Shown here piece by piece: positions 49,937 through 62,484 of a stretch of DNA of 64,000 nt (its first letter is position 1; every line of letters begins with the position of its first letter). The notes beneath the pieces are model-generated. The model was not told where the DNA came from. It saw only the letters and a list, made by a program, of their open reading frames with translations, and ran no database searches. The DNA is from Brachycybe producta (lineage: Eukaryota; Arthropoda; Diplopoda; Playtdesmida; Andrognathidae): positions 5,822,890 through 5,886,889 of the forward strand of contig JAUPFP010000002.1 in NCBI GenBank assembly GCA_036925085.1, given 5' to 3'. A program made the translations under genes and the position numbers.

Positions 49937-51500
49937 TCATCTCTCGTCTTGCCTTGTAATTATTCATATTGTACTTGAGTTTGTATAGGATGGATGTGGG
50001 TGGCTGGATAGCTGAGAGTGTTGTAGGGAGATAGACTTCTGTTGTGGGAGAGAGATGAACAAGTAGGGATGTTTGCATGGTGCTGCCCCCTAGCGATTTA
50101 TTTTAGAACTATTTTAATCTTATCTCAGCGCTGAATATTGAAATAGGACTTAAATTTCTTTTTTTTTAGAAACTAGAATAGTAAGTAGATTGTCAAATCG
50201 CCACAATAAGCCCTATTTTTATGTGTATTATTCGCTTTTTTCTAGTTTATAACAAACTTTTTTAAGATATTGAAAAAAAAAAAAGTCGAATGGGGATTTG
50301 ACAATTTGTTGCAAATTCAAATTAAATTTTTTTTTTTTTTTTTCACTTTTGAGTTGAGTTATTTTTATTTGTTTAACTGATCATGGCTAAATACAAGCAG
50401 AAATGACCAGTGGTCATAACTAAGACTGAAAAAAGTTACTCTTATTCAATCAAAACGACTGTTCAAAAGAGGCTCAAATCGAGGTGAACTCTTTGTTCAG
50501 TTAAGAGAATGATGGTAGCCTCTAAACAGTCTTAATTGTATATACTGCTGCAGAGTGTATAGTGGTATGTCCATTATTATCAATAAATGAACATCACCAA
50601 AAAACTAGAAAAGTAGTTTATTGAAGTAATCGATTGAAAAAAAAAGCAATCAGTTACTTAGTAAAGACTTTTGACCGCAAGAGGTCGTGTCAGTGACTCA
50701 GGTCTATCCGTTGTGTTTTCAGTTCTACATTTCTCTCTTTCTCTCCCCCCTTTTTTGCATTATTATTAATTTTTAGCTGAAAAAAATGAAATTGAAAGAG
50801 GAGGACAAGGAGAGGAAATGGTGGGTGGATGGATGGGTGAAATATTGTATTGTGTGTCTTCTATTGAACAATTGTTCAATGTGGCGAGAGAAAGTAGAAA
50901 TATGGGGGTTAAGGGATGGGGTGGGGGGGGGGAAGAGAAGAGAGGACAGTGAAAGTTGCAAATGCAATTGGTCAAATGAAGGTGACAGATGGGACCTCAG
51001 ATGGGTTCTCTCTCTCTCTCTTATATATATTATATTTTATATAATAATATACATCTATAAGATTTTTTTTCTCTCCTTTGGTTCTACTACAGTATATATT
51101 GATTGTTTGTTGGAAGATCTTTTGTGGTTATTTTGGTGGCCACCACATATTTATGTAGATTGGGTTATATGGGGTCGCTTTTATTAGGTTCTCTTTCTGT
51201 TCTATAGGGTGGCTTTTTTTAAAAAAAAAAAGGCGTCTCACATCTCCTTCTTCCCAACTTTTGGAAAAATGGGGGTCTACTTTTATTGAAAGTGAGCTTA
51301 GTCTGAGAGGAGCTTATTATTATTATTATTATTATGCTTTAATTTTTCTCGCTTTGAATCACTAATTGATGACGTCATTATTCGCTGATTGTGTTTATAG
51401 TCAAATTTCTTTTTATTGTAAAAAAAAATAGTAAAAAGGAAGTGATACCGGAAGTGAAACTTCTGAAATCTTTGTTGATTTAATAAGAATGTGTGCTCTG

Positions 51501-51709
51501 GGGCCTGTTTCTCAAAAGTACAAGTTTTGTAATACAAGTGAATTTTACAGAGCCTTGTAAAGGACTTGATGCATTGCAAATTTACAATTTTGTCATTACA
51601 AATTGTTAATTCGTAAAAACAAATTGTGAAATTTCCGATGCATGTTCTTTACAAGGCTCCGTAGAACTCACTTGTAGTACAAGACTTGTACTTTTGTGAA
51701 ACAAGCGGG
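51501..51709. mobile_element. MITE with long terminal inverted repeats
   Basis: 209 bp. Left arm gggcctgtttctcaaaagta and the following 'caagttttgtaatacaagtga' and 'gagccttgtaaag' are complemented at the right end (ctttacaaggctc, tcacttgtagtacaag, acttttgtgaaacaagcggg). Arms are roughly 75 bp at about 85% by eye. No ORF. Confidence 0.75.
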
Positions 51710-53378
51710 GTAATAATCTTTTTGCGTCAATTGTCTTTAAGACTAAATTGAAAGTTTGTTGGAAACTAGAACTTTGTGTGTGGAATTTAAAATTATCAAT
51801 TTTTTTGTTTTTTTTCCTTCCACTTTCAAGTTGGTATCTAAATTTTTTTTTAAAAAAGTTAGTTATTTGAAACTTAAAACGATTTAAAAAAAAAACTCGT
51901 GAAACAATGACTCTGAACCACATTTGTGTGAACCACGATGAGTGCTTGAGTCCTGACACAAGTGGCGACTCACTAATGTTTGTCAGTAATGATCCAGTGG
52001 CGCAGCATTGATAATAATCGGTCATAGTTTTCAATGGTTTGGTCCGTGTTAAGCAAGCCGTGTGTAAACCACTTCGTGTCGACACAAAGTGGTTTGTGTG
52101 ATGCCGGTCTTATTGTTGATATAGAAAATGTTTGAAATTAGTTCTAGGTGTTTCCTCATTATGATACATAATATGGACGTTAGAGAGGGTGGTGTTTGGT
52201 GAAATGTGAAGGTTTTTCTTTTACAAAACTCAAAGGGGTGGCGGTGGTGGTTGTGGTGTTATTTGGAAGATACTTTTTGCCTCTTATTATCATAAGTTTG
52301 AAGCTTTTAGAAATGCCATTTATGAATTTTCAATGGTTTTCCAAGTTTTTTCTTTGACTGAAAACATTTGAATGTTTTAGAATGAAATATATAGTTACTA
52401 TTACTAATAATCAAAACAAATTTGTTTTCAATTCCGTTGAAATTTAAATTTCAAAGAAACACCAACCCCCACCATATATTTGAGAAAAACCGGTTCCTTG
52501 GATCAGAGTTGGTTCTTTACTAAAACACCTATTGAATAAAAGTGATGTCGGCTTTGCAGAATCTACTGGCGCGTCGCAAAACATGTTCACTTCTTGATTT
52601 ATTGTATAATATTAGTAGTATTGATCATGGTTGGTTGGTTGGTTATTCTAGTTTCTAGAAGATTTGTATGCTTTAAAAGTTGAAAAAGGACCCTTCAAAC
52701 TTCAGTAACTCAAAAATGAGAAGCATTCTCCACCTCTTTCTTCACTATTAGCTTTTTTTTTCAATTTTTTCGTGAACCCTCCAAACCATTTTTAATTAGA
52801 TATGGTTCATATAATTAAGTGAATAAGTCCAATCAGAACACATTTCACTTTAGTACTTCCTAGGCCTGGATCCCACATGCGTGAAAAAAAAAAACTGAAA
52901 ACAGACATAGAAATAAAACATAAAATTCAGATTAAAGTTTCAAGAATGTTTCTGCTTTCTTTCGCAGTTCAACGCATTCAAACACAATGTTGGCCTGATG
53001 ATCATTAGGCCAACAACATATGAACGCCAATGCTTGACGCCATTACGTTAGTTCCTTTTTGGCGTGTGCTGCCTGGGTCTGCATAATTGTGGCCTGAACA
53101 TGACGTCAGAAATCTTAATTTTTTTTTGTTCTTTGTGAAAGGAATACACTAATAGGTTTAAAATGCAATATTTTTAGCTTTCAAACAGGAGATTTTGCCT
53201 TTTGATTTTTTTTCTTCTAATGATGAATGTGGTTTTTCGATCTGTGAAACTGATATGAAAAAAAAAGTTCTTTCATTTCTTATCATACATGACGTTATAT
53301 TTGTCATACAATATGGTGGCTATTGAGCTTAAAAAACGCCCTCTGCAAGCGATCTTTCCGGGGGGGGGGGAAGGGGGT

Positions 53379-54156
53379 TAGAGTTTGGTGAAACCGCAGT
53401 TTTTCGGGTTTCATTTTTGAAAACCGCGGGTAACCACGGTTTTTCGGTTTTGTATTTTTTCCCCGTAGATTTTAAATTTTTTGATAAAAAAAAAAATACA
53501 ATCCATCATATCAAACAAAATTTGTATTTTTTTTAAGTAGTTATAATTTTTGTAGATAATATAAACCTTTTACGAAAACAAGGTTCCCTTATGGGACGGG
53601 CTAAACATCGACTAATCAGTATCATCATAGAATGTGCGATAATTTAAGAATTTTCAGGCCGATACAGTGTCCACTCTGTATCGGTATGAATTTTTTTCAT
53701 TTCCCAACATTTTTAATGGCTATTAATCTGTATAGAATACAGATAATTTCGCCATAAAAATACGCAAATTTAAAGGATTTTATGGCCGATACGGAGTCCA
53801 CTCTGTGTCGGCCTGGAAATTCTTTAATTGCCGCACTTTCTCTTGTTTTAGTCCGTCCCAAATAACTACTCAACAAAAATGTCATTTCGGCATAATTATG
53901 TTGATAATGGTTTTATGGTAGAAAGTGTAGCGGCGTAAAGATGACCAAAGGTTCGTCGTCTTTTGGCACTTTTTTTTAAACATTTAAAATTCCTGTTTTT
54001 AGATCGCTAAAAACAGGAATTTTTAATGTTTGATTGTTTGAATGATTGATTGATAAAACCGAAAACCGCGGTTTTCAGTGACGGTTTTGCGGTTTCGGTT
54101 TTTCATCGAAAAACCGGTGGTTTTCGGTTTCGGCTAAACCGAAATCCCAATCTCTA
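53379..54156. mobile_element. Non-autonomous element with 'tagag...' termini
   Basis: Left tagagtttggtgaaaccg and the complement of the right end tagagattgggatttcgg frame about 780 bp with many aaccg/cggtt words (the Pro/Gly-free 'ccgcggttttc' motif) at both ends. The centre carries a second inverted repeat (ggccgatacagtgtccactc at about 53657 and ggccgatacggagtccactc at about 53783). TAGAG ends suggest hAT, but the 8-bp flanks do not match. Confidence 0.5.
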
Positions 54157-54299
54157 CGGGGTTTTTTTTTTTTCTTGTCAAAAGGAATAATTTTAATTTG
54201 TTGAAACTCATCTATTTTTAAAAAATAATATCCAGCTGCTAACGAGCATTTTTTATTTATGCAAACATTTTTTTTAACTTGAATTTTGATTCTGTTAAG

Positions 54300-54415
54300 A
54301 AGGTAGGTTTTGAGGGCTTAAGGGTTAAGACCCGAGTTGAAGTGAAAGCGGAGAGAGGAAACAGGGTAAATATTTGTATTTCGGTTGGATTGTCAGGTGC
54401 TTTTGAGGTCATCCT
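54300..54415 (+). CDS. Isolated exon-like island, plus strand
   Basis: 38 open codons (KVGFEGLRVKTRVEVKAE, RGNRVNICISVGLSGAFEVI) between a T-rich acceptor (tttgattctgttaag) and a consensus donor (cct|gtaagt at 54416). The minus strand is also open here, so coding strand is uncertain. No family recognised and no partner exon found. Confidence 0.25.
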
Positions 54416-54551
54416 GTAAGTTGCCAGTTTTTGTTGCTCCACCCACCCATAATAAAGGTTATGATTTTCTTGATCTTTAAAAGTAAGAAGAAAAAACTTC
54501 TTGAAAAAGATGTTGAAGTTGCGCATCTTTTGATTAGAATCGAAGGTGGAG

Positions 54552-54612
54552 TCAATGACGTCATTGGTTGAAAACTGGCGTTCATTACGGAATGTGTTGC
54601 TATGGTTACTAA
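54552..54612. promoter_or_regulatory. CRE / CCAAT / RFX X-box cluster
   Basis: TGACGTCA (54556-54563), an inverted CCAAT (attgg, 54563-54567) and a perfect RFX X-box palindrome (gttgctatggttac, 54596-54609) lie within 55 bp in a GC-richer patch outside the named repeats. Such clusters mark promoters in animals. Which gene it would serve is unknown. Confidence 0.4.
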
Positions 54613-56220
54613 GAGATGTTGCTTTCCGATCATTGGTCTGTTTTATTCCTTCACTTTTTGTCTTCGCAAAGAATGTAATTTACTTTCATTTCCTTTCTAT
54701 TTCACTTTTTTTGTTGTTGTTTTGCAATCTGCGTCCGCCGCCACAGCCACCATTTTCGTAGATTACGCTAGTAATTGAAAATATAAATAAATTACAATCT
54801 TGTTTTACTTTTAAATTGCTTGAAAACCCTTATTGCTTTTCAAGTGATTGTTTTTTGTAATAGTTTTTTTGGGTGTGGGGCGTTTTTTTTTGGTCTTATT
54901 TTGTAGAACACTCTCTGAGACGTCCAATTACATTATAACGGCGCATAATGTTATTTTGGATTTTCTATTTGATGTTATAGACTAGAAAGTTCAAATTTGG
55001 CGACATTATACTTACGTTTAACACATTTGAGGCATAAAATTGTGGAATTGAGAAGTCTGAGAAGCTTTTTAAGAAACATTTTTTTAAAAAAAAATCAAGT
55101 TTTTTTTTTTAAACTAGAAGAGTAAGAGAATGTAATATGGTTTTTTTCTAATAACTGGAGAATTATGATTTTTCTTTTTTCACTTTTGAGTTGAGAAATT
55201 TAGCTGTCGAACCGTCATTTAACACATTTTACTCAAAAATGTGGAATTAAGAAGCTTTTTTAGAAGCATTTATTAATGAAAACATTCAAAAGTTTTTTTT
55301 TAAAACTAGAAGGATAAAAGAATGCAATAATATTTTTAACAATAATTCGGGAATTATGATTTTTTCTTTTTAGCCGAACTTTCATTTAACACATTGAGGA
55401 ATATCTGAGAAATTGTTTTAGAAGCAATTTTTGGAGAAAAAAAAACTCAAGTTATTTTTTTTTTTAAACTAGAAGAGTAAAACAATGCAATAATATTTGT
55501 TTCTTATGATTTGATGATGCCAGTAGATCTAATTATAAATTTTAGTTTTTCTAAAATTTTTAATTTCAAAGTTTGTTCTAGTTTCAATTAAAGTTTGAAT
55601 TTTGTCTTCTAATTTAGCCAAATTACATTCTGCTGTATTTGCCAATTTCGTAGCTTTTTTTTTTGTCATTTGCAGGACTTTTTACTGGTTTTATAGGCCA
55701 ATAAAATGAATCAAATGCTTTAAAAAAGGGGGGGGGAGATGGGTTGATCATTCTAACTGAAAAGAAAGAACAACCCTTTTTTCTATATGATTACTATGAC
55801 AGCAACAAAGAAAAAATGCTTCAAAATTTGTTTGCTGTATTGAACTTCCCATGTAATATATGACTTTATAGTCAAGTAAGTCCTTAAGGTTTTTCTTTTT
55901 GATGGGTCTTCCTCTCAATGACTTTCATTTGAGATTTACTACTACTCAATGTACTCGTCAATGAGGTTTTATTTGGTTCTTTTCATATAGATGAAGATGG
56001 TGGAAATGAAAATGGTGGTGAAATGCTCATAAAGAAGGGGATTGTTAGAGACTATATTAGAAAAGGAAGTTTTTCAATATTAGTATTAGTGGTTGTGTAC
56101 AAAAGTGGTGTGTGGCTGTTGTGGCCACAACAGAAGAGTAGAATTGGAGATTGAGTAGAGAGGGGTAAGGGGGGAATATATATATAGAGAGAGAGATTTG
56201 TGGGGGTAGAAAGCACTAAC

Positions 56221-56407
56221 TTGTGTTGATGAAAAAGGAGGGGGGTATATATGCTAGTAAGGGGTGGGGAGAGAGAGAGAGGTAAAGGCGTTTTTGTTTG
56301 TGCGGACGCGTGACACCATGAAAGTGTTGGACAATGGTCGCGAGGTCCTCCTTCATCATGGGTAGCAATGTATTAGGACGGCTATAATTACCCCTGGACG
56401 CACTCAT
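56221..56407 (-). CDS. Candidate first coding exon, minus strand
   Basis: ATG at 56407 opens 62 codons (MSASRGNYSRPNTLLPMMK, EDLATIVQHFHGVTRPHK) up to a possible donor (acacaa|gttagt, a donor type also used by NEDD4 here). The first 40 codons are GC-richer than the surroundings and read like protein; the rest is Ser/Pro/Leu from a GA microsatellite. No family match and no second exon identified. Confidence 0.22.
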
Positions 56408-56731
56408 ATTAAGTAACGTAATACCCCCTTATTCATGTTTTTTCACTCATCTTCACTATTGAGGAGGGTATAAGGGGGAGTGGAGAGGGAGATTTCTTTT
56501 GAGGAGGATAAGGGGGGGTGGGGGTTTGTATTCAGAGAGAGAGAGAGAGAGAGAGTCTATTGTTGTTGCTGGTTGCTTAATAATGTGTCATGAGAAATGG
56601 TGTCTCCACCCACTTTGTTCTTACTTGACCGCAATCTGTCATTAAATTTTGGCAACTTTTTTTTGGGTGCAATGGTTAGGGGTTTTAATTTTGGCACATT
56701 TTGTGTCTTATTTCGATTCTTCTAGCTCTCT

Positions 56732-56767
<36 letters not shown>

Positions 56768-56898
56768 CTCAATCCCTCTCTCTGTTCCATTGTTCTCTAT
56801 TGTGGTTCCATCTGTTCTTATGAGGCTATTTATTTGAATTGGGATTATTTAGGCCTTTAGGTTAAAAGGCTACAACACTGGGTTACTTCGTTAGGTCT

Positions 56899-56939
<41 letters not shown>

Positions 56940-57607
56940 CCTCCTTTTTCGCAACCTTTGTCATCCATTTTCAGAGAGTAAGTAATGACGTAGTTCAGAA
57001 TGTTGACAAAAAAAAACGTCAATGTGTGAACCACATGATCGTTATTAAAATAATTGTTTTTACGGTTTGTGAACTTATATTTATTTTTATGTAAGTAATA
57101 TCGAGAGCCAAACAGAAATGGGAATTTAATTTAATTTTGATTTGAATTTTACTGAATTTTATGTTTGATGTTTTTTTTCTTCTTCTAAAGTGCAATCACT
57201 AGAACTGAATCTGAATTTTTATATGTTGAGTTTTTGAATTTTTAGAATTTTTGGGGAAAAATGTATTTTTAATTTGAAAAACCTAATTTGACAATTTTAA
57301 TAAAATATTTTCAATTTGATAAATATTTGACAATTTTATTTATTTGACAAAAATATAATTTGAAAAATTTGAAATATGTATTTTTAATTTAAAAAATTGA
57401 ATTTAACAGTTTTTAAAATATTAACTAATAAATATTTCTGTGAAAGAATTTGCAAAATTTATATTGTATATTTAAAATGTAATTTAAATTATTTTTTTTT
57501 AATTACGAGTAATTTAAGCTCGTTTTAAAACGTAAAATCTGCAAAGGACCGTCTAACGCTAATTTTCAGAAGCAATATGAAAAGAAACTTAACTTTTTAA
57601 AAAAAAA

Positions 57608-57812
57608 AAACTAGAAGGGTTTCTCGATCACTTAAACGTATTTTAATGTTGAATTTTTTTTAAATAAGCTTTTTATGTCAATATAAAAAGGACCCAACTT
57701 TAAGCGAATGATATTTTTTTCAATTTTGTAAATAAAAAGTTTATTTTAAAAGATACCAAATATGAAAATACTGTATTACTAAGTGATTCAGCTACCCTTC
57801 TAGTTTCTAACG
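57608..57812. mobile_element. Foldback MITE of the 'ctagtttctaa' family
   Basis: aactagaagggtttctcgatc at the left is complemented by gattcagctacccttctagtt at the right. The interior has the family words 'aagctttttatgtcaa', 'gacccaactttaagc' and 'agtttattttaaaagata'. About 205 bp, one of the clearest copies of this family. Confidence 0.7.
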
Positions 57813-58799
57813 AAAAGTTATAATTTTAGTGTTTGCTCATCTGAAACGCAGACAAGAATTAAGAGTTAGAAAATTTTTCATTAAACATCTTAATCCGATT
57901 TTTAAATTATATAAATTTGATTTTGTATTTAATTCCAACTTCCTTTGATTTGTAACTTAAGTTACTTCTCAAGCTTTTAAGTAATGTTTAGAGGGACAGG
58001 GGGGGGGGGAAACTTAACAATTGAAATAAATATACTGACTACTAACTAGTCCGACAACATTCATGAAAAAAGATGAAGTTGAATTAATTTGCATTTTCAG
58101 CTCATTAATCTGCTGAACTAATTGGACAGTTCAGATGAAAGAGCGAGGAAAGGGGGGGGGGGGACGGGGTTAATAATAATTCTCCCTCAGTATTTTGAGA
58201 TTTCATTTTGAATCCTATTGTCAAAAAAGGGTAGGAGTTGAGAGAGGGTGTTACAGCTTTTAAAGGACCCTTTGCTTTTTTATACCTTAGAGGCTTTTTT
58301 TTTCTCTCTACTTTTCTACTCATCTAATATTAAGTTTTTGACTTTACAATGAACGGGGGGTCTACCACAACGACGACCACCATCACCACCACAACAACCC
58401 TCGAGATTTTGCATAATTGCATGCTTAATTTGTCAATTTCTCTTGTCTCCCTTTTTTATTTTCCCCCTACTTTTTTAAAAAAGGCTGGATCACACTTTCA
58501 GTTCGTGATGAAAACCGAACTGGTCTGATACGTTCTAAAATTGAGTATCCCGCACGTTGTGTGGCTCACGTAATATTTTACTCTCAAGTGTTCGTCCATT
58601 TTATGGGATGCAGTTTGGCCGTCTCTCAAACAAACTCTTGTGACGAATTATTATTTATCGTCTAAATTTTTATGAGCACTCGAAGAAAAAAAACCTATGA
58701 GACACTCCAATGATTTTTAGAGAGAGACATCGTTCCAAAATGGCAATATCGAGAGCTAAGCTTCCCTTAACTTTTCAAGTTTAAATTGACTTCCACTTA

Positions 58800-59828
58800 A
58801 GCCTCGTTTTCACGGTGGCGATACTTCTTTCGTGAGAGTAGCTATCACGAAAGTTGCGATAGTTCACTGTCTCACGATATAGCAACTGTCTACACGTCTT
58901 GAAGTAACGTGATAGTTCTGTCATAAAAGTGTGACCTCTACTTCACAGATATCATTGAGTCAACAACAGTGTTGCCTCTCTCTCTACAGAAGCCAAATTT
59001 TCCTACAAAGTGGATATTATTTCCTTTAAAGTGGTCACTCAACTATTACTATTGCGACAGTACTATCAACTAGGGCTGGGCCGGTTCTGCGTTTTGGAAT
59101 AACCGGTTACTATCCTCCGGAGACAGGTTAACCGGTTCCATAACCGGTTCTGTCTCAAACACGGGTTATTAAACAAAAACCGGTTATTTTGCGTTTAACC
59201 GGTTATTTGATGCTCAGCTGAGATATCAATTAGTTATCTACTCGATGTGCATCAATTTGATGCACGTGTTTTGATAGACTGTCTGAACTTTGAGGACGTG
59301 AAAATGGCGTCAAAGGCTAAGGATGCCGAGAATGAGAGGAAAAAGGTTAAATCAGTGTTTAGCGAAACCTCAAACTCTTCAGCAAGGCCGGGAGAGTGTA
59401 TGATGATTACAGGCGGCCTTTGACTCAAGAACATGGCGAACAATTAGTGCTCCTTGCGATGAATGGACATCTCGTCCCAAAATAAGATTAGTTATCAAGT
59501 TGATATCTAACTGATTGATAGGAAGTTGTTTTTTTCCCCTAGGATTGCTTAAATATTTGTGCATTATAATCCGAAATAAATGTTTTTGGAAATAGGCGGT
59601 TTTTTTCTGAAACCGGTTATTTCTTTATTTATAACCGGTTATTTTTTGCCAAGCAGTGACCGGTTAAAACCGGTTATTCCCGGTTATTCTCAGAACCGGC
59701 CCAGCCCTACTATCAACTATCTAGTCAAACGAGATAGTTGTCATAGTGACTATCATGTTGGTCTTGACGATGATAGTTCTCGTGATAGTTGGTGCTGTCA
59801 TGACGGCAACTATCGTGAAAACGAGGCT
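58800..59828 (+). mobile_element. MITE of the 'agcctcgttttcac' family, interrupted by a nested element
   Basis: Perfect ends AGCCTCGTTTTCACG / CGTGAAAACGAGGCT, flanked by TTA on both sides (58797-58799, 59829-59831), the 3-bp TWA duplication of PIF/Harbinger elements. Without the nested element at 59071-59709 and its duplicated 8 bp, it is about 382 bp, like the copy at 42523-42909. Confidence 0.82.
59071..59709. mobile_element. hAT-like non-autonomous element with 8-bp TSD
   Basis: 639 bp with perfect 19-bp termini TAGGGCTGGGCCGGTTCTG / CAGAACCGGCCCAGCCCTA, flanked by exact 8-bp duplications ctatcaac (59063-59070, 59710-59717). TAGGG ends and 8-bp duplications are hAT hallmarks. Near both ends ccggtta/taaccgg words are repeated many times (subterminal repeats, likely transposase sites). 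No transposase frame remains. Confidence 0.88.
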
Positions 59829-59829
59829 T

Positions 59830-59980
59830 TAGGGTTGTATTCTTCGTGATTGATTGCTAACTTTAATTAATTATTAGTCAAAGTTAGTGGTAATATTAGC
59901 AACGTTTACACGAAACTTAACAATAGTTGATGAGTTTAACACATTACCTTTAACTTAGCAATCATTAAGAATACGACCAT
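59830..59980. mobile_element. Short MITE with 'gtcgtattcttaatgattg' termini
   Basis: Left gttgtattcttcgtgattga and the complement of the right end ggtcgtattcttaatgattg match well; about 150 bp, AT-rich, abutting the preceding MITE. Resembles the termini at 63449. Confidence 0.5.
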
Positions 59981-61465
59981 AAATGAATACCTCATAAGTT
60001 TTAGCACTAGCTTTGACTATCTCACAGTTAGCAATCCTTAAGAATACCTCAGAATTCTCTATGCTTTAGCTCTCAAAAGACTCAAAACATCAAGATTTGA
60101 TGATATAGAACATAATGCTAATGTGATATATCAGTCGTTTTGCTGATTTGACAGACATTGGACATCCTTAAGTGATTGAGGCTGTGCTGCTACCCTTCTA
60201 GTTTATTAAACACATTCAAGTTTCTCTGGAAGTTAAAATCTGCTATGGAAGTGGTGACTTATCCCTGTGTGTTGCTTACAAAACATTATCACATGCCACT
60301 CCTGTGTGAAATGTACGTTTTGAAATATGCATTCTCTGAGGACACAGTGACTGACCGGAAGTGACTGACCACAGTTGTTGTTGTTGATCATTGAAGCAAA
60401 CATATGAATTGATTTCATAAATTTAAACTATGCAACTCTATATAAATAAGTATACTGAGCTATATTTGTACAAACTTTATTTGAAGCATGTGTGGTGGTC
60501 AGTCGTCTGCCCACTTAATTGTAGAAGGGGGCATGATCAACAGTATGATTTCCTGACCTATTTGAGGCCTCCTCACCCTTTCAAAGCCCCACATTATCTG
60601 ATGATGATGATTATTGTTGTGCTGATCACACAGTTGGGCTTATTATTTATACAAAGATGGTGAAACTGAAACTGTGAAAAGTCGACCCTCATATGTATGT
60701 AGGGATTGAAGATTGGAGTGACCACTGACTGACCAGTCCACAGAAGTTAACACATAACAATGATCTCTCACTCCCTCCTCCATCTCCGCCCACCTCACGC
60801 TGTGTGATTTTCCCTCTTTTGTTTGGGGGGGGGGGGGGGTTGTTTAGATTAATGTGATTACTGATTATATGGTCTTGTGAGTCTTGTGAATGATTTAAAG
60901 GCACCACTGGACAGTGGTCATTGTTATATGTGACATAAACCGAACATAATCAGCTGAAATGTACTTACACTGTTTATTCAGAATTGCAAGAACTTTGATG
61001 ACATCAAAGGGGGGGGGGGTATACTAAAATATGAAATGGAGGGCCTTCTGGTTTGTTTCCGAATACAAATATATTTCTTTGTAATTTTTATTTCAATATC
61101 AAATTATAACTTAAGACTTTCAAATCGATTTACTGGTTGCGTTGATTAAAAAATTGATAAGAAAAATAGTTTTTGATAAATATTTTCAATAAGTGTTCAA
61201 TAACTTCTAGAGGAACAAATACAAAAGTTATTTTAATTCAATGCAAATAGGTCTAAATTTGTTGTTGACAGTTGCAACACTTTATTTTAAGGTTGCCCGT
61301 TTGACCTAATTACTCTGAATGTGGTGTCATTTTAGGTCATTTTCATCTAAAGGTTGCTGGTTAAACATATTGTAGTCTACACTGTGTCATCTTTGATGGC
61401 TTATTTTTTTTAATGTAGTTTTTCACTCACATAATAACATGCTATTGAACATTTTATATATATAT
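59981..61465. other. Gene-free stretch
   Basis: Contains half of a foldback-family copy (60170-60230, ctacccttctagtttatt), G15 at 60825, G11 at 61009 and AT-rich DNA. Open frames here are short and lack protein-like composition. Confidence 0.5.
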
Positions 61466-61990
61466 TAAGCCAGGTCTGTGTGTGTGTGTGTGTGATTAAC
61501 GCTGTACAATTTATATAAATGTAAATGAAAATAAATGAACCGCTTTTCTTCTCAAGGTCCAACTATCCAAGAACCCCATGATATTAAATTGGAGAGGGGA
61601 AAAGGTTGGAAAGTGTAGAAGAGGGGGGGGGTGAGAGAAAGAGAAACGTGGAGGGGAAAGAAGTGGGGGTGACTGAAATTGAAAGGAAAGGAGTAAAAGA
61701 GACAAACGACGCGCATGCGCACACCAGAGAAAATGAAAAACTCATTTTCTCTTTCAAATATAAAAAGGGGAGGGGATAATAGTAGCAAAATTAAACTACA
61801 GTTTATCACAGGCAATTGTGCCCAGCATTAGAAATTCTTTTGCTCCGCCCTTTTATGAATGTCATCAATTTCTAATTGGTTTGTTACTTGGTCTGATGTC
61901 ATAAAAGGGGTGGAGGAAAAAAAATTCTAGTGCTGGGCACAATTGCCTGTGAATTTTGCTTCCGTCATTTATGAATGGTTACCCCACTAG
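61466..61990 (+). mobile_element. Helitron-like element copy 4
   Basis: Starts after a TA stretch at aagccaggtctgtgtgtg. Carries the shared purine block and internal palindrome (about 61806-61951), and ends with an imperfect hairpin (ccgtcatttatgaatgg), ttaccccactag and T. Arranged head to tail with copy 5 across a TA-rich joint. Confidence 0.6.
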
Positions 61991-62004
61991 TTATATATAT
62001 AATA

Positions 62005-62335
62005 TCCCAGGTCTGTGTGTGTGTGTGTGGAGTAACTGTACAAAACCATTGAAGCACGTCGGAATTTATATAAATTTGAATAAATGAACAGTTTTTTTTT
62101 CTCAAGATCAACTATATGTTGAACTCTTCCTTTGGAAAGTGTAGAAGGGGGAGAGAGAAAAATGGGAGGGGGTGAGGGGAAAAGGTTGGAAAGTGTAGAA
62201 GAGGAGAGAGAGAAAAGTGGGAGGGGGTGACTGAAATTGAAATGAAAGGAGTAAAAAAAGGAAAAAACGTCCCGCATGTGCTGCACTGTGCCTGTGAATT
62301 TTGCTCCCGTCATTTATGACGGGTTTCCCCACTAG
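62005..62335 (+). mobile_element. Helitron-like element copy 5
   Basis: Starts tcccaggtctgtgtgtgtg and ends with the perfect hairpin CCCGTCATTTATGACGGG (62306-62323), then CTAG (62332-62335) followed by T. Shorter than copy 4: it lacks the internal palindrome and duplicates a purine block (ggttggaaagtgtagaag). Confidence 0.65.
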
Positions 62336-62484
62336 TATTAAAATATTTCTGCAAATTCGTACATTGCAACGTGACATGCAATGAATTTATCACTAAAGAT
62401 CAAATGTTTGCATAAATTGCACAAAACACACAATGACAATGCAAGAAATATTCGCCAATCACAAGTTCGTTATTTAAGGAATTG

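Noticed and set aside
50786..51187. 133-codon plus-strand frame
   Set aside because: Trp/Glu/Lys-rich translation of purine-rich low-complexity DNA with a Tyr-Ile tail from TA repeats.
51606..52085. 159-codon minus-strand frame
   Set aside because: Starts in unique AT-rich DNA but ends inside the 51501-51709 MITE; low-complexity Phe/Lys/Ser content.
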